Positions 1-9,182 of a stretch of DNA of 64,000 nt are shown in pieces. A program made the translations under genes and the position numbers. A model generated the notes under the pieces. It did not search any database. It had not been told where the DNA came from and saw nothing but the letters and a program-made list of their open reading frames with translations. The first letter of the stretch is position 1. Each line of letters begins with the position of its first letter. The DNA comes from DATBGO01 sp963840095 (GTDB lineage: Bacteria; Actinomycetota; Actinomycetes; Streptosporangiales; Streptosporangiaceae): contig CAWIXN010000003.1 in the NCBI GenBank assembly GCA_963840095.1, positions 1-64,000 on the forward strand. Reading direction: 5' to 3'.

Positions 1-664
<664 letters not shown>

Positions 665-768
665 GGTCTCGATCACCACAGCATCCTCGCGCGTAGTCTG
701 GGCAGGCAAGGCCGGTAACGCAGGGTGGCCGACAGTGACCAGTCCGGCGCCGGCCGGGACGAGGAGCG

Positions 769-1693
769 ATGCGCGTAGTCTGGCCAGCCCTGGCGGTGGC
801 CGGCGTCCTGGTGGCCGCGGTCACCGGCTGCTCGTCCCCGGGCTCAGCCTCGGCCTCGGGCCATGGCTCGTCGCCCGGGCGCTGCCTCGTCCCCGGCCGC
901 GCGCCGCGCCGCACCGCCGGTCAGCTATTACCTGGCCCTCGGCGACTCCCTGTCGCAGGGCGTCCAGCCGGACGCGTCAGGGGCCAGCGTCAGGACCCAG
1001 GAGGGCTACGCCAACCAGCTCTACTCGGCGCTGCGGGTGCACCAGCCGGGCCTGCGGCTGGTCAAGCTCGGCTGCCCCGGCGAGACCACCGCCACCATGA
1101 TCAGCGGCGGCATCTGCCGGTATCCCGGCGGGTCGCAGCTCGCCGCGGCCGTCAGGTTCCTCGGCGCGCACACGCGGCCACGTATCGCTGATCACCATCG
1201 ATATCGGCGCCAACGACCCCTTCCCGTGCTTCACCCGGCCGTCGATCACCAACGTGGCATCGTGCACCGCCAAGGCCATCCCGGCGGCCACGACCAATCT
1301 GACCAAGATTCTTAGGACCCTCCTGCGGGCCGCCGGGAACACCCGCATCATCGCGATGACCTATTACCTGCCCGCACTCGCCGAATGGCGTAACGGCCTG
1401 ATGGGCCGGCTGGTGGCGCATGTCAGCGAGCTGGCCACGGTCGGCTACAACGGCCTGCTGACCAGGACCTACCAGGAATTCGGCGTCCGGGTCGCGGACG
1501 TGTTCGCCGCCTTCCACGGGTCGGATTTCGGTGACCAGGTAACGGTGCCCGGGTACGGGACGCTGCCCCGCAACGTGGCCGCGATCTGCACGTGGACCTG
1601 GGAATGCACGGACCCCCGCGCGGCCCGAACGAGCACCCCAACCAGGCCGGCTACGCCGTGATCGCCCGCACCTTCCTGCAGGCCGACGGTTAG
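769..1693 (+). pseudogene. Secreted SGNH/GDSL lipase-like lipoprotein, frameshifted
   Basis: Starts at ATG 769 with a lipoprotein signal (hydrophobic LAVAGVLVAAVTGC, lipobox ending in Cys). The SGNH blocks then appear in different frames: GDSLSQG (frame 2, near 940), an IDIGAND block (frame 3, near 1200) and a catalytic-His block EHPNQAGY (frame 2, near 1640), ending at TAG 1691-1693. At least three frame changes are needed (about 880, 1175 and 1615). All catalytic blocks survive in order, so the gene is either recently broken or affected by sequencing indels. If intact it would be an exported esterase/lipase of about 300 residues. Confidence 0.7.
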
Positions 1694-1740
1694 CGAGCAC
1701 GGCGTCGTCGGGGTCACGGCCCGAAGCGGCGGCGTAACGG

Positions 1741-1758
1741 CGTACAATTTCTTGTACG
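1741..1758. promoter_or_regulatory. Palindromic operator upstream of yefM
   Basis: Perfect inverted repeat CGTACAA / TTGTACG with a 4-nt spacer, 33 nt before the yefM start. YefM-type antitoxins are known to bind palindromes with a TGTACA-like core, so this is a good candidate autoregulatory operator. The binding is inferred. Confidence 0.6.
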
Positions 1759-1790
1759 TAAGGTTAGTGGGATGCGGAGGGCGGTAGACA

Positions 1791-2042
1791 GTGAAGACGA
1801 TGACGTACTCAGAGTCTCGCGCGCATTACGCCGAGACCCTCAACGCTGTCGTCGATGACCGCGAGGAAGTGGTCATCACCCGGGCCGGGCACGAGCCGGT
1901 GGTGATCGTCGCGCTCGCTGACTACGAGTCCCTCAAGGAGACTGCTTACCTGCTCCGGAGTCCTGAGAACGCCCGGCGGTTGCTGGCCTCCATTGACCGG
2001 CTCGAGCACGGCGGCGGCATCGAGCGGGATCTCGTGGAGTGA
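1791..2042 (+). CDS. yefM: YefM/Phd-family antitoxin
   Basis: 83-residue antitoxin of the Phd/YefM superfamily that would neutralise the adjacent YoeB-type RNase and repress the operon. The N-terminal DNA-binding part (TYSESRAHYAETLNAV) and the diagnostic LKETAYLLRSPENARRLL segment are clear. The C-terminal toxin-binding tail is acidic. The start is GTG 1791, with an AGGG-type site upstream; ATG 1800 is possible. It overlaps the toxin start by 4 nt (GTGA). The antitoxin looks intact although the toxin frame is broken. Confidence 0.9.
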   Translation: MKTMTYSESRAHYAETLNAVVDDREEVVITRAGHEPVVIVALADYESLKETAYLLRSPENARRLLASIDRLEHGGGIERDLVE

Positions 2043-2300
2043 AGCTCGTCTGGGACGAGGCCGCCTGGGCGGATTACGTCTGGTGGCAGGCCCAGGATCG
2101 CAAGGTCCTGAAGCGGATCAACGCGCTGATCACCGACATCCAGCGCAACGGCAACGAAGGAATCGGCAAGCCCGAGCCGCTCAAGCACGGCTTCCGGGGA
2201 TACTGGTCACGCCGGACCACCGACGAGCATCCGCCTCGTTTACAAGCTCGCCGAGGACGAGATCCGCGTAGCCGCCTGCCGCTATCACAACGAGCGCTGA
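2039..2300 (+). pseudogene. yoeB: YoeB-family mRNA interferase, frameshifted before the catalytic C-terminus
   Basis: Ribosome-dependent endoribonuclease of the YoeB/Txe family. Residues 1-64 are good YoeB (VWDEAAWADYVWW, then KPEPLKHGFRGYWSRR and TDEH). An extra C near 2231 then changes frame. In the +1 frame the expected end RLVYKLAEDEIRVAACRYH follows, with a stop at 2298-2300. As read, the protein runs out of frame to 2317 and lacks the downstream Arg and the terminal catalytic His/Tyr, so it should be inactive. Removing one C from the CC at 2231-2232 restores a normal 86-residue YoeB. Start GTG 2039 overlaps yefM. Confidence 0.8.
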
Positions 2301-2330
2301 TCACGGCCTGCAGATGACCCAGTTCGCCGC

Positions 2331-2351
2331 CCAGATGGTATGGTATCTGGT
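2331..2351 (+). promoter_or_regulatory. Leaderless promoter and operator of vapB copy 1
   Basis: CCAGAT (2331-2336) and ATCTGG (2345-2350) form a perfect inverted repeat around TATGGT (2339-2344), a TAnnnT-type -10 box. The ATG follows that box by exactly 7 nt, the spacing of leaderless transcripts in actinobacteria. No Shine-Dalgarno sequence is present. Repressor binding here would cover the -10 box. Confidence 0.5.
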
Positions 2352-2612
2352 ATGGCGACGAGGAAGGTGACGATCACTCTCGACGAGACTCAGCTCGCCC
2401 GGATCCAAGACTTGGTCCGGGCCGGGTCGGCCGCGAGCGTATCCGGATTCGTCCAGCACGCTGTGACCGTCGCGCTGGACGACGTCGCCGGGTGGGGAGC
2501 GATGCTCGCCGAGGCGCTCCAGCAGACCGGCGGGCCGCTGTCCGACGAGGAACGTGCCTGGGCTGACGGTGTCCTCAGCGTCACCACCCGGTCCGGCAGG
2601 CCGGCCGCCTGA
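2352..2612 (+). CDS. Ribbon-helix-helix antitoxin (VapB-like), copy 1
   Basis: 86-residue antitoxin. The N-terminal MATRKVTITLDETQLARIQD strand-helix segment and the SVSGFVQHAV helix are of CopG/RHH type. The C-terminal half (GPLSDEERAWADGVL) is the expected toxin-binding tail. The start is ATG 2352, downstream of a leaderless -10 box; an upstream in-frame GTG-like start at 2340 lies inside the operator and is less likely. The stop overlaps the toxin ATG by 1 nt (TGATG). Confidence 0.85.
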   Translation: MATRKVTITLDETQLARIQDLVRAGSAASVSGFVQHAVTVALDDVAGWGAMLAEALQQTGGPLSDEERAWADGVLSVTTRSGRPAA

Positions 2613-2988
2613 TGCCCGGCGTCACCATGGACGCGGGCGCGCTGATCGCCATCGACCGCGGTGACCGTCGGGTACTGGTCCTGCTCGCCCGCGCCCGCGA
2701 GACCGGCGCGGCCGTAACGGTCCCGGCCACCGCGCTGGCCCAGGCGATCCGCCGCCCCGAGCGCAGGCCCGTCTCGCCCGCCTGATCCGCCAGCCCAGCA
2801 CCGACGTCATCAGCCTCGACCGGGTGGACGCTACTAGCACCGGCCGCCTGCTGGCAGCCAGCGCAACCTCCGACATCGCCGACGCCCACGTAGTCATCTG
2901 CGCCCGCCGCGCCAGCCAGAGCGTCGTCACCTCCGACCCCGGCGACCTGCGTGCCCTCGACCCCGCGATCAGCCTCATCACTATCTAA
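2612..2988 (+). pseudogene. PIN-domain toxin (VapC-like), copy 1, frameshifted
   Basis: Should encode a PIN-domain ribonuclease of about 125 residues: the first acidic motif is VTMDAGALIAIDRGDRR. A missing A near 2764 turns the frame to a stop at 2783-2785, leaving 57 residues. The rest, including the SDIADAHVV acidic motif and VVTSDPGDLRALD, continues in another frame to TAA 2986-2988. Copy 2 at 3794-4156 has the base and is intact, so this is a clear single-base loss in one duplicate. Confidence 0.85.
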
Positions 2989-3107
2989 CCCAGGCCGCCT
3001 GCCCGGCCGGCCTCGCCGCCACACCCCAGCGGAGAAGATCGACAACGACAACTCCGGAAAGCCTAGTGAAAGGCGCGGAGTTGATCTTGCGCGGCGGTGA
3101 GTCGCAG

Positions 3108-3377
3108 TCAGCTGGCCAGGAGTTGGCTGACGGCCTGATGCGACACGCCGAGCAGGACGCTGATGTCCCGCTGGGCCATGCCCTGCTCCCTCAGGCGCTG
3201 AGCGGTGCGCCGCGTCTGGGAGGTGGCGTCGGCGCGCACCTTCTCGGCCTCCTCGCGAGCTTGCCGGGTTCGGCTCAGTTCTTCGGCCAGGGCGGCATCG
3301 AGCACGGGCACTATCTCCACCTGACCGACCTCGTCCGCTCCAATATTGAAATGCAGCGCTAGCAGATCACGGGCCAT
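3108..3377 (-). CDS. HicB-like antitoxin with C-terminal HTH, start uncertain
   Basis: From ATG 3377 it encodes 89 residues ending in a helix-turn-helix (AQRDISVLLGVSHQAVSQLL). The same frame stays open upstream to about 3490 and reads LKVTAHRSDGWWALEI, then TQARRLDQAEAMARDLLALH, a HicB-type partial RNase-H fold. The true N-terminus is therefore longer than the ATG start implies. No ATG, GTG or TTG lies in frame before the vapB copy 2 promoter. Either the 5' end was cut when copy 2 inserted, or an indel hides a GTG near 3490. No partner HicA toxin is visible. Confidence 0.6.
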   Translation of the reverse strand: MARDLLALHFNIGADEVGQVEIVPVLDAALAEELSRTRQAREEAEKVRADATSQTRRTAQRLREQGMAQRDISVLLGVSHQAVSQLLAS

Positions 3378-3500
3378 GGCTTCGGCCTGATCCAGGCGCC
3401 GGGCCTGCGTATAGGCCGCATAGCTGAGGTCGTCGCCAGTGATTTCGAGTGCCCACCAGCCATCGCTGCGATGCGCAGTGACCTTGAGTTCACCGCCTGG

Positions 3501-3517
3501 CTGGTATGGTAACTGGT
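3501..3517 (+). promoter_or_regulatory. Leaderless promoter of vapB copy 2
   Basis: TATGGT at 3505-3510 lies 7 nt before ATG 3518, as in copy 1. CTGGTATGG occurs twice, 12 nt apart. The CCAGAT half of the copy 1 palindrome is not kept, so autoregulation may differ. Confidence 0.45.
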
Positions 3518-3778
3518 ATGGCGACGAGGAAGGTGACGATCACTCTCGACGAGGCTCAGCTCGCCCGGATCCAAGACCTGGTCCGGGCCGGATCGGCCGC
3601 GAGCGTATCCGGATTCGTCCAGCACGCCGTGACCGTCGCGCTGGACGACGTCGCCGGGTGGGGAGCGATGCTCGCCGAGGCGCTCCAGCAGACCGGCGGG
3701 CCGCTGTCCGACGAGGAACGTGCCTGGGCCGACGGTGTCCTCAGCGGCACCACCCGGTCCGGCAGGCCGGCCGCCTGA
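3518..3778 (+). CDS. Ribbon-helix-helix antitoxin (VapB-like), copy 2
   Basis: 86 residues, differing from copy 1 at only a few positions (for example DEAQ for DETQ). Same RHH N-terminus and acidic tail. The start is ATG 3518, 7 nt after the -10 box. The copy 1 toxin ATG that overlaps the vapB stop is put out of frame here by an extra G, so vapC 2 must use the ATG at 3794, 15 nt downstream. Confidence 0.85.
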   Translation: MATRKVTITLDEAQLARIQDLVRAGSAASVSGFVQHAVTVALDDVAGWGAMLAEALQQTGGPLSDEERAWADGVLSGTTRSGRPAA

Positions 3779-3793
3779 TGCCCGGGCGTCACC

Positions 3794-4156
3794 ATGGACG
3801 CGGGCGCGCTGATCGCCATCGACCGCGGTGACCGCCGGGTACTGGTCCTGCTCGCCCGCGCCCGCGAGACCGGCGCGGCCGTAACGGTCCCGGCCACCGC
3901 GCTGGCCCAGGCGATCCGCCGCCCCGAGCGACAGGCCCGTCTCGCCCGCCTGATCCGCCAGCCCGGCACCGACGTCGTCAGCCTCGACCGGGTCGACGCC
4001 ACCAGCACCGGCCGCCTGCTGGCAGCCAGCGCAACCTCCGACATCGCCGACGCCCACGTCGTCATCTGCGCCCGCCGGGCCAGCCAGAGCGTCGTCACCT
4101 CCGACCCTGGCGACCTGCGTGCCCTCGACCCCGCCATCAGCCTCATCACCATCTGA
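3794..4156 (+). CDS. PIN-domain toxin (VapC-like), copy 2
   Basis: 120-residue PIN ribonuclease, the intact member of the duplicated pair. Acidic residues sit at the expected places: MDAGALIAIDRGDR (first Asp at residue 2), the SDIADAHVV motif near residue 90, and TSDPGDLRALD near residue 105. It probably cleaves RNA with Mg/Mn and is held by the RHH antitoxin upstream. With the first Asp at residue 2, a start slightly upstream would be more usual, but the extra G prevents it. Confidence 0.85.
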   Translation: MDAGALIAIDRGDRRVLVLLARARETGAAVTVPATALAQAIRRPERQARLARLIRQPGTDVVSLDRVDATSTGRLLAASATSDIADAHVVICARRASQSVVTSDPGDLRALDPAISLITI

Positions 4157-4328
4157 CCCCCGCCGCCCGGCCAGCCGCCCGCGGAGCCAGGTCATCGCAA
4201 GTGCCTCTCGGCGTAGCGGCCGGTGCCAGCTGTTCACGGGCCATTCATCAATTTCGTTCCCCATTGCCGGCAGGCCGACCGGCCCCCGTAGGGACAGGTC
4301 GGCCTGGCCGGGCTTCCGATGCCGGTTT

Positions 4329-5312
4329 TCAGGGGGTGACGAGCCTGAACGTGCCGCCGTTGACCTTGATGCCATTGCCGTTACCGGCCGCGGCGATGCC
4401 GCTGGGGGTCGGCGCGAGGCCCTCGAAGGCGAACAGGTACAGCAGGTGGCCGCGGTAGCGGACCTGGGTGCCCTCGGGGGTGCGCAGGGTGGTGACCTGG
4501 CCTCGGGACACGCCGCCGGCGATCCCGGGCCGGCCGGTGGTGAGCATCGCGGGCCAGGCCCTCGCGCACGCCCCGGTGGCGCAGGCGCTGTGGCGGGCGG
4601 TGTCCCTGGTGTAGCGGTAGACGGGGAAGTCGACCCAGCCGACGCCGGTGAGCATCGGGGTGGCCAGGACCCTGCGGCCGCCGATGGTCGCGGTGGTCAC
4701 GGTCGCGGTCCAGGGCAGCGCCCGCCCGGAGGGGGCCATCAGGTACCACACGCCGTGCCAGGGCGGCAGGGAGGGCTCGTCCCAGCTCCTCGCCGGAGAC
4801 TTGGCCGGGTCCCTGGTCGAACAGGTACAGCGGGTGACCGGCGTAGGTGATCTGGGTCCCGACGTGCGCCCGGGTCACCGTGCCGAGCAGACTCTGCGAG
4901 ACGCCATGGCCCGCGACCGGCTTGCCGCTCGTGGTGATCGCCGGCCATTCGGCGTTGCTGTCCCCGGACGGCCCGGTGCACAGCAGCGTCCCGACCGGGG
5001 TCTTGACCGGCGTGCGGTGCAGCCGAAGCTGCGGCCGTGGTCGCTGGTGATGTAGTACAGCGTGAAACCGGCGTACTTGCCCGACCCGACCACCAGTGCA
5101 CGGCCGAACGGGGTGACCGTCGTGGTGATCACCGTCCCCTTGGCTGCTGGCGCCGCGGTGGCCGCCGACGCGGTCCCGGCCGCCGCGAGAACCGGCAGTC
5201 CCGCCGCCCCGGCCAGCCCCGCTACCCCGGCGATCACGCCCAGCATCCGCCGTGCCCCGCCGCGCCGCCCCGGCCTGATCCGGATGTCCGTGCGCCGTGG
5301 TTCTTCCCTCAT
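4329..5312 (-). pseudogene. Secreted PF03640-repeat (Lipoprotein_15) protein, frameshifted
   Basis: Secreted protein of unknown function with COG4315-type repeats. From ATG 5312, with a GGGAGAG site, it shows an Arg-rich n-region and a signal peptide (LGVIAGVAGLAGAAGLPVL, cut near ASA). Repeat motifs follow: GKYAGFTLYYITSDHG, GHPLYLFDQGPG, YRYTRDTARHSACATGAC and GHLLYLFAFEGLAP. The reading frame changes near 5018 and changes back near 4790; the final segment ends at TGA 4329-4331. The two shifts are compensating, and the motifs on either side are intact. The gene is divergent from the regulator at 5523. Confidence 0.7.
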
Positions 5313-5522
5313 GGTCTCTCCCTGCTCAGCTTTCCCCGGCGAGATGACCCGCCTGGCGTGTCGCCCCGCCTCCTCCCCTCCGATGAGACGGGGCTACGGC
5401 GAATGTGGGCCCGTTGCGTCACACGAACGTCACATACCGGTGGTCCGGCCAGGATTCTGCTCTTACACTCCTGGCAGGCTGCCGGCGAGGGAGACGCCGA
5501 CAGCCGGGGACGAGGGGACCGA

Positions 5523-8500
5523 TTGAGCCGTCTGCCGCCGCATCACATCCGCCGTCCGCGGCTGACCATGCAGTGCCTCGGGGCGAGCGTCGTGGTGGTC
5601 GAGGCCGGGGCCGGATACGGCAAGACTGTCCTGGCGGCCGAGCTGACCGACACCTGGCGGTCGGTTCCGGTCGAGGTCGTCCTGCACGAGGGCGGCGTGC
5701 CGGCCGAGCTGTTCGCCGCCAGGCTCCGCGCCGCCGCGGCGCACGCAGGCTTCTCGGCGGCCGCCGCCGCGATGTCCGAGGCCGGCGAGGATGCGGCGGG
5801 CGCCGTCGACGCGCTGCTCGACGCGCTGGCCCGCGAGCGCTGCGCGTTCATTGTCGATGACGCCCACCATGCGGAACGCGACGCCGGCCGGCTCATCGAG
5901 CGCCTGGCGCAGCGGCTGCAGGCTGATCAGCGCCTCGTCGTCCTGGCCCGCCGGCTGCCGGCCGGGACCGAACGGCTGCGCCGGGCCGACTGCCTCCAGC
6001 TGACCGCCGCCGATCTCGCGTTAAGGCCGGATGAGACCCTGCAGCTGTGCCGGGTCGGCTTCGGGCTCGAGATCAGTCCCGCCGAGGCTGCCGCGCTCGA
6101 GCGGGTATCGGGAGGCTGGACCGCTGCTGCCGCGCTGGCCGCGGCGCGGGCCAGCCGCACGGGCGAGGACGTGGGTACCCTGGCCGCGTGGGCCAGCGAC
6201 CCGGGCCGGCCTTCGAGCGTGGTGGCAGCGATCCTCAGCGAGGCCCTCGCGGCATTGCCGGCGGCCGAGCGCGGGCTGCTCGCCCAGGTCGGCCGGCTAC
6301 CGCTCCTCGACGCGTCAGTGGTCGACGCCGCCACGGGAGTTGAGGGCTACTTCGGCCGGGCCCTGGCGGCCGGGCTTCCCTTAACGCCGGGCCAGGACGA
6401 GTGGTGGGATCTCCCGGGGCCGGTCAGCGACTACCTCGCCGCGCTGGGCAGCCCGGATCCGGTCGTGCTGCGCCGGGCCGCCGCGGAATACGAGCGGCGC
6501 GGCCAGCTCAGCGCCGCGCTTCAGCTGCTGCTGTCCTCTGGCGACGCCGACGCGGCCGCCGCCCTCCTGGCCGACGGCGCGCCCGCCTCGATCGAGGCCC
6601 TGGACGTGCTGGAGTTCCAGGCCGTTGTCGACCGGTTGCCTGCCGAGGCGGTCGAGGCCCATCCGAACCTGCTGCTGCACTTCGCCCGGAGCTGTGACAC
6701 GGTGGCGATCGACCTGCGTACCGACGTCCTGGACCGGGTTACCGCCATCGCGGCGCAGACCGGCGACGGCCGCCTGTCCCGTGCGATCGAGATCGAGCGG
6801 GCCAGCGACCTGATCAGGGAAGGCAGTTTTGCCCGCGCCGAGACCGCTTCCCGGCAGGTCCTCGACGCGTCGCAGGCCGGCGAATGGCTCACCCGGGCCC
6901 GCGCCTTCTCGGCGCTCGGGCGCACGGCCTGCTGGCGGCTCGCCCCGGACGGCCGCCGGGACCCGGCTGCCCTCCGGGAGGGGGAGCGGCACTTCGACCA
7001 GGCGGCCCGGCTGTACGACCAGCTCGGCATGCGAGGCGCCCGGGCGGGGCTCGTGCCGTACCAGGCGATCTGGATCGAGTTCGCCGGAGGCGACGCCCGT
7101 TCCGCCCTCGAGCACCTCGAGCAAGGACTGGGAATGGTGGTGGACCGGCCCCGTAAATGGGCTTACCTGCTGCTGTTCCGGGCCGAGGTGTCGGATGAGC
7201 TCGGCCGTCACGACCAGGCCGAGGCGGACGTCCGGGAGGTCTTCCGGGTGGCCAGCGACCTCGGCGACGAGCTCCTGCACGCCTACGGCCACTGGCAGCT
7301 GGCCATCTCGGCCTCCTATCGCGGCGACGCCGAGGAGACCCTGGAGCGGGTCCGCCTGACCGAGGCGCACAAGGGGACCTGGTGGACGGTGGTGTCGGAC
7401 GAGTTCCTGGCCAGCTCGGCCGACTGCCTCGACCGGGTCGGGTACAGCGCGCTGGCCGCCGAGTACCTCCGCCGGGCGGAGGCCAATCTCCAGAACGGCG
7501 AGCGGCTCATCGCCATGGCGGACGGCGCGCTGCTGGCCCGTCACGGGGACCCGTACCTGGCCGAGGAGCGCCTGCTCGCCGCGCCTGGCCACGGGCTCGA
7601 CCCGAGAGAGTACTGGCGCGTAACGCTGCTGCGGGCCTATGCCGCGTTCCGGCGCGGCGACCGGGACATCGGCGCCCTGGCCGCGCGGGCCTTTGAGGAG
7701 GCGGCCCGGCTGGGCGTCCCCCAGCTGCCCCTGATCAGGGAGCGAGCGATCACCGAGGAGCTCATCGGCCTGGCCGTCGAGACCGGCCAGCCCGCCGCCC
7801 TGGCCCTCGAGGCGGCGGCGCTTCCGGTCTCGCTCGCCGTCCTCGGCCGTTTCGCCCTCACGCGGGGCGGCCGCGAGGTCCCCCTGGCCGCGGGCCAGGC
7901 CGCGCAGCTGCTGAAGCTGGTGGCTGTCTCCGGCGGGCGGGTCCCGGCCGAGGTGGCCATCGACGCGCTCTGGCCGGAGGCCGGCCGCGAAGCGGGCCGC
8001 AACCGCCTGCGCACGGTGCTCAACCGGCAGCGGGCCGAGGCCGGGGAGGTGATCGTCCGGGCGGGGGATTCGCTGCTGCTGGCCCCCGAGGTCCGGGTGG
8101 ATCTGGCCCTCTTCGAGGCCGAGGTCGGCCGGGCGCTGGCCCTGGGTCTGGCCGAGCCGGCCCTGGCCGTCGCCGTGGCCCGGGCGGCGATCGCCCGCTA
8201 CCGCGGCGACGTGCTGCCCGACGACCCCTACGAGCCCTGGGCCGAGCTGCCCCGTGAGCATGCCCGCCGGATGATGCTCCAGCTGCTCGACCTGTGCGCC
8301 GACGCAGCCGCCGAGCGCGGCGACCTGGATGAGTCCCGCCGGGTGATCGAGCGGACCATCGAGCTGGCGCCCTACGACGACGAGCGTTACCTGCGGGCGG
8401 CCGCGGCGCTCCTGGAGCAGGGCCGCCGCGGCGCGGCGCTCACCCTGGTGCGCCGGGCGCGGACGGTCCTCGCTGAGCTTGGCCTGCAGCCGCCGGTCCA

Positions 8501-8534
8501 CCTGATGAGCCTGGAAGAGGCCATCGTCGCCTGA
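5523..8534 (+). CDS. STAND ATPase / BTAD transcriptional regulator (MalT-AfsR hybrid type)
   Basis: 1003-residue regulator. An AAA/STAND ATPase is N-terminal (Walker A GAGYGKT near residues 29-35, Walker B-like FIVDDAHH near 110). A long helical TPR-like middle follows. Near residue 774 begins an OmpR-like winged helix (LAVLGRFALTRGG, then AAQLLKLVAVSGGRV, IDALWPEAG and NRLRTVLNRQR). A BTAD domain runs from about residue 860 to the end. Most SARPs have the DNA-binding/BTAD part first; here it is last. The start is TTG 5523 with GAGGGG 6 nt upstream; the frame is open further up but that part overlaps the divergent gene and lacks domain similarity. Target genes are unknown. Confidence 0.8.
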   Translation: MSRLPPHHIRRPRLTMQCLGASVVVVEAGAGYGKTVLAAELTDTWRSVPVEVVLHEGGVPAELFAARLRAAAAHAGFSAAAAAMSEAGEDAAGAVDALLDALARERCAFIVDDAHHAERDAGRLIERLAQRLQADQRLVVLARRLPAGTERLRRADCLQLTAADLALRPDETLQLCRVGFGLEISPAEAAALERVSGGWTAAAALAAARASRTGEDVGTLAAWASDPGRPSSVVAAILSEALAALPAAERGLLAQVGRLPLLDASVVDAATGVEGYFGRALAAGLPLTPGQDEWWDLPGPVSDYLAALGSPDPVVLRRAAAEYERRGQLSAALQLLLSSGDADAAAALLADGAPASIEALDVLEFQAVVDRLPAEAVEAHPNLLLHFARSCDTVAIDLRTDVLDRVTAIAAQTGDGRLSRAIEIERASDLIREGSFARAETASRQVLDASQAGEWLTRARAFSALGRTACWRLAPDGRRDPAALREGERHFDQAARLYDQLGMRGARAGLVPYQAIWIEFAGGDARSALEHLEQGLGMVVDRPRKWAYLLLFRAEVSDELGRHDQAEADVREVFRVASDLGDELLHAYGHWQLAISASYRGDAEETLERVRLTEAHKGTWWTVVSDEFLASSADCLDRVGYSALAAEYLRRAEANLQNGERLIAMADGALLARHGDPYLAEERLLAAPGHGLDPREYWRVTLLRAYAAFRRGDRDIGALAARAFEEAARLGVPQLPLIRERAITEELIGLAVETGQPAALALEAAALPVSLAVLGRFALTRGGREVPLAAGQAAQLLKLVAVSGGRVPAEVAIDALWPEAGREAGRNRLRTVLNRQRAEAGEVIVRAGDSLLLAPEVRVDLALFEAEVGRALALGLAEPALAVAVARAAIARYRGDVLPDDPYEPWAELPREHARRMMLQLLDLCADAAAERGDLDESRRVIERTIELAPYDDERYLRAAAALLEQGRRGAALTLVRRARTVLAELGLQPPVHLMSLEEAIVA

Positions 8535-8570
8535 TCACGCAAGGTGGAAAAATGGAGCTCGAATAGCTCA

Positions 8571-8588
8571 CCGGCGCCTGCGCGCCGG
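8571..8588 (+). terminator. GC hairpin after the STAND/BTAD gene
   Basis: CCGGCGC / GCGCCGG stem with a 4-nt loop, 37 nt after the stop codon. There is no U-tract, as is common in actinobacteria. It may end the regulator transcript. Confidence 0.4.
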
Positions 8589-8646
8589 CCACTGCACAGG
8601 CCGGTCACACCGGGCGCGCTGTCATTGGATAGCACGGGAGGCGAAC

Positions 8647-8869
8647 ATGGCAGATGTGCTGATCCGTGACGTGCCCGACGAGGTCGTGGCGGCGCTGGAC
8701 GCGCACGCGGGAAGACTGGGCCTATCGCGCAGCGAGTACCTGCGCCGCCGCCTTGCCCAGGATGCGGCGACTCTCCGGCTCCCGCGTCACGGTCGGCGAT
8801 CTCGAGCGGTTCGCCGAGGTCTTCAGTGACCTGGCCGACCCTGATGTCATGACGCGGGCCTGGCGGTGA
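8647..8869 (+). pseudogene. RHH antitoxin (VapB-like), frameshifted
   Basis: Starts at ATG 8647 with GGGAGG upstream. It reads ADVLIRDVPDEVVAALDAHA and RLGLSRSEYLRRRLAQDA, a typical VapB ribbon-helix-helix. Near 8775 the frame changes. The expected tail VTVGDLERFAEVFSDLADP, then DVMTRAW, is in the +1 frame and ends at 8869. Without correction the product is 60 residues with an unrelated Arg-rich end and no toxin-binding tail. Confidence 0.75.
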
Positions 8870-9182
8870 CGTCCTGGCTGATCGAGAAGTCCGCGCTCGT
8901 GCGCCTCGCCACTAGCCGGACGCCTCGCAGTGGGCCACCAGGATCGAGCGGAGCCTGGTGCGCATTACGACCGTCATCCGTCTCAGTCGGCATCGGCCAG
9001 ATCGGGTGCCGACCTGCGGGTCATCCTGCGGCGTCCGCCGCTGTCCTCGATGCCGGTCGAGTACCTGACGCCCGCCGATCGAGCATCGGTCGGTTGAGAT
9101 CTTGGCGCTGCTAGCTGACTGGGGCCAGCGCCGGGCCCCGTCGCTCCCTGGCCTGATCATCGCTCGCTACGGCAAGAGCTGA
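8866..9182 (+). pseudogene. VapC-like PIN toxin, heavily decayed
   Basis: Begins at GTG 8866, overlapping the antitoxin stop by 4 nt. VTSWLIEKSALVRLA is the normal VapC N-terminus, although the first acidic residue is a Glu where Asp is usual. After that, VapC pieces lie in several frames: QWATRIERSLVRITTV, then a MPVEYLTPA-like piece, then a stop at 9180-9182. Several indels are needed, so unlike its neighbours this looks like real decay. Confidence 0.65.

Larger units (their letters stand above)
2336..2988 (+). repeat. Direct duplication, copy A (vapBC)
   Basis: About 650 bp nearly identical to 3502-4156, covering the promoter, vapB and vapC. Copy A lacks two single bases that copy B has: one G in the run just after the vapB stop, and one A near 2764 inside vapC. 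Confidence 0.9.
3502..4156 (+). repeat. Direct duplication, copy B (vapBC)
   Basis: Second copy of the 2336-2988 segment, offset 1166 bp at the start and 1168 bp at the end because of two single-base differences. A handful of substitutions are scattered through it. It is separated from copy A by the inverted HicB-like gene. Confidence 0.9.

Noticed and set aside
3359..4375. A 338-codon minus-strand open frame across vapBC copy 2
   Set aside because: Antisense of intact vapB and vapC with repetitive Gly/Ala composition; no family.
6381..8501. A 706-codon open frame on the minus strand opposite the STAND/BTAD gene
   Set aside because: It is a GC-rich shadow. The plus-strand frame has Walker A, winged helix and BTAD motifs; the minus frame has none.
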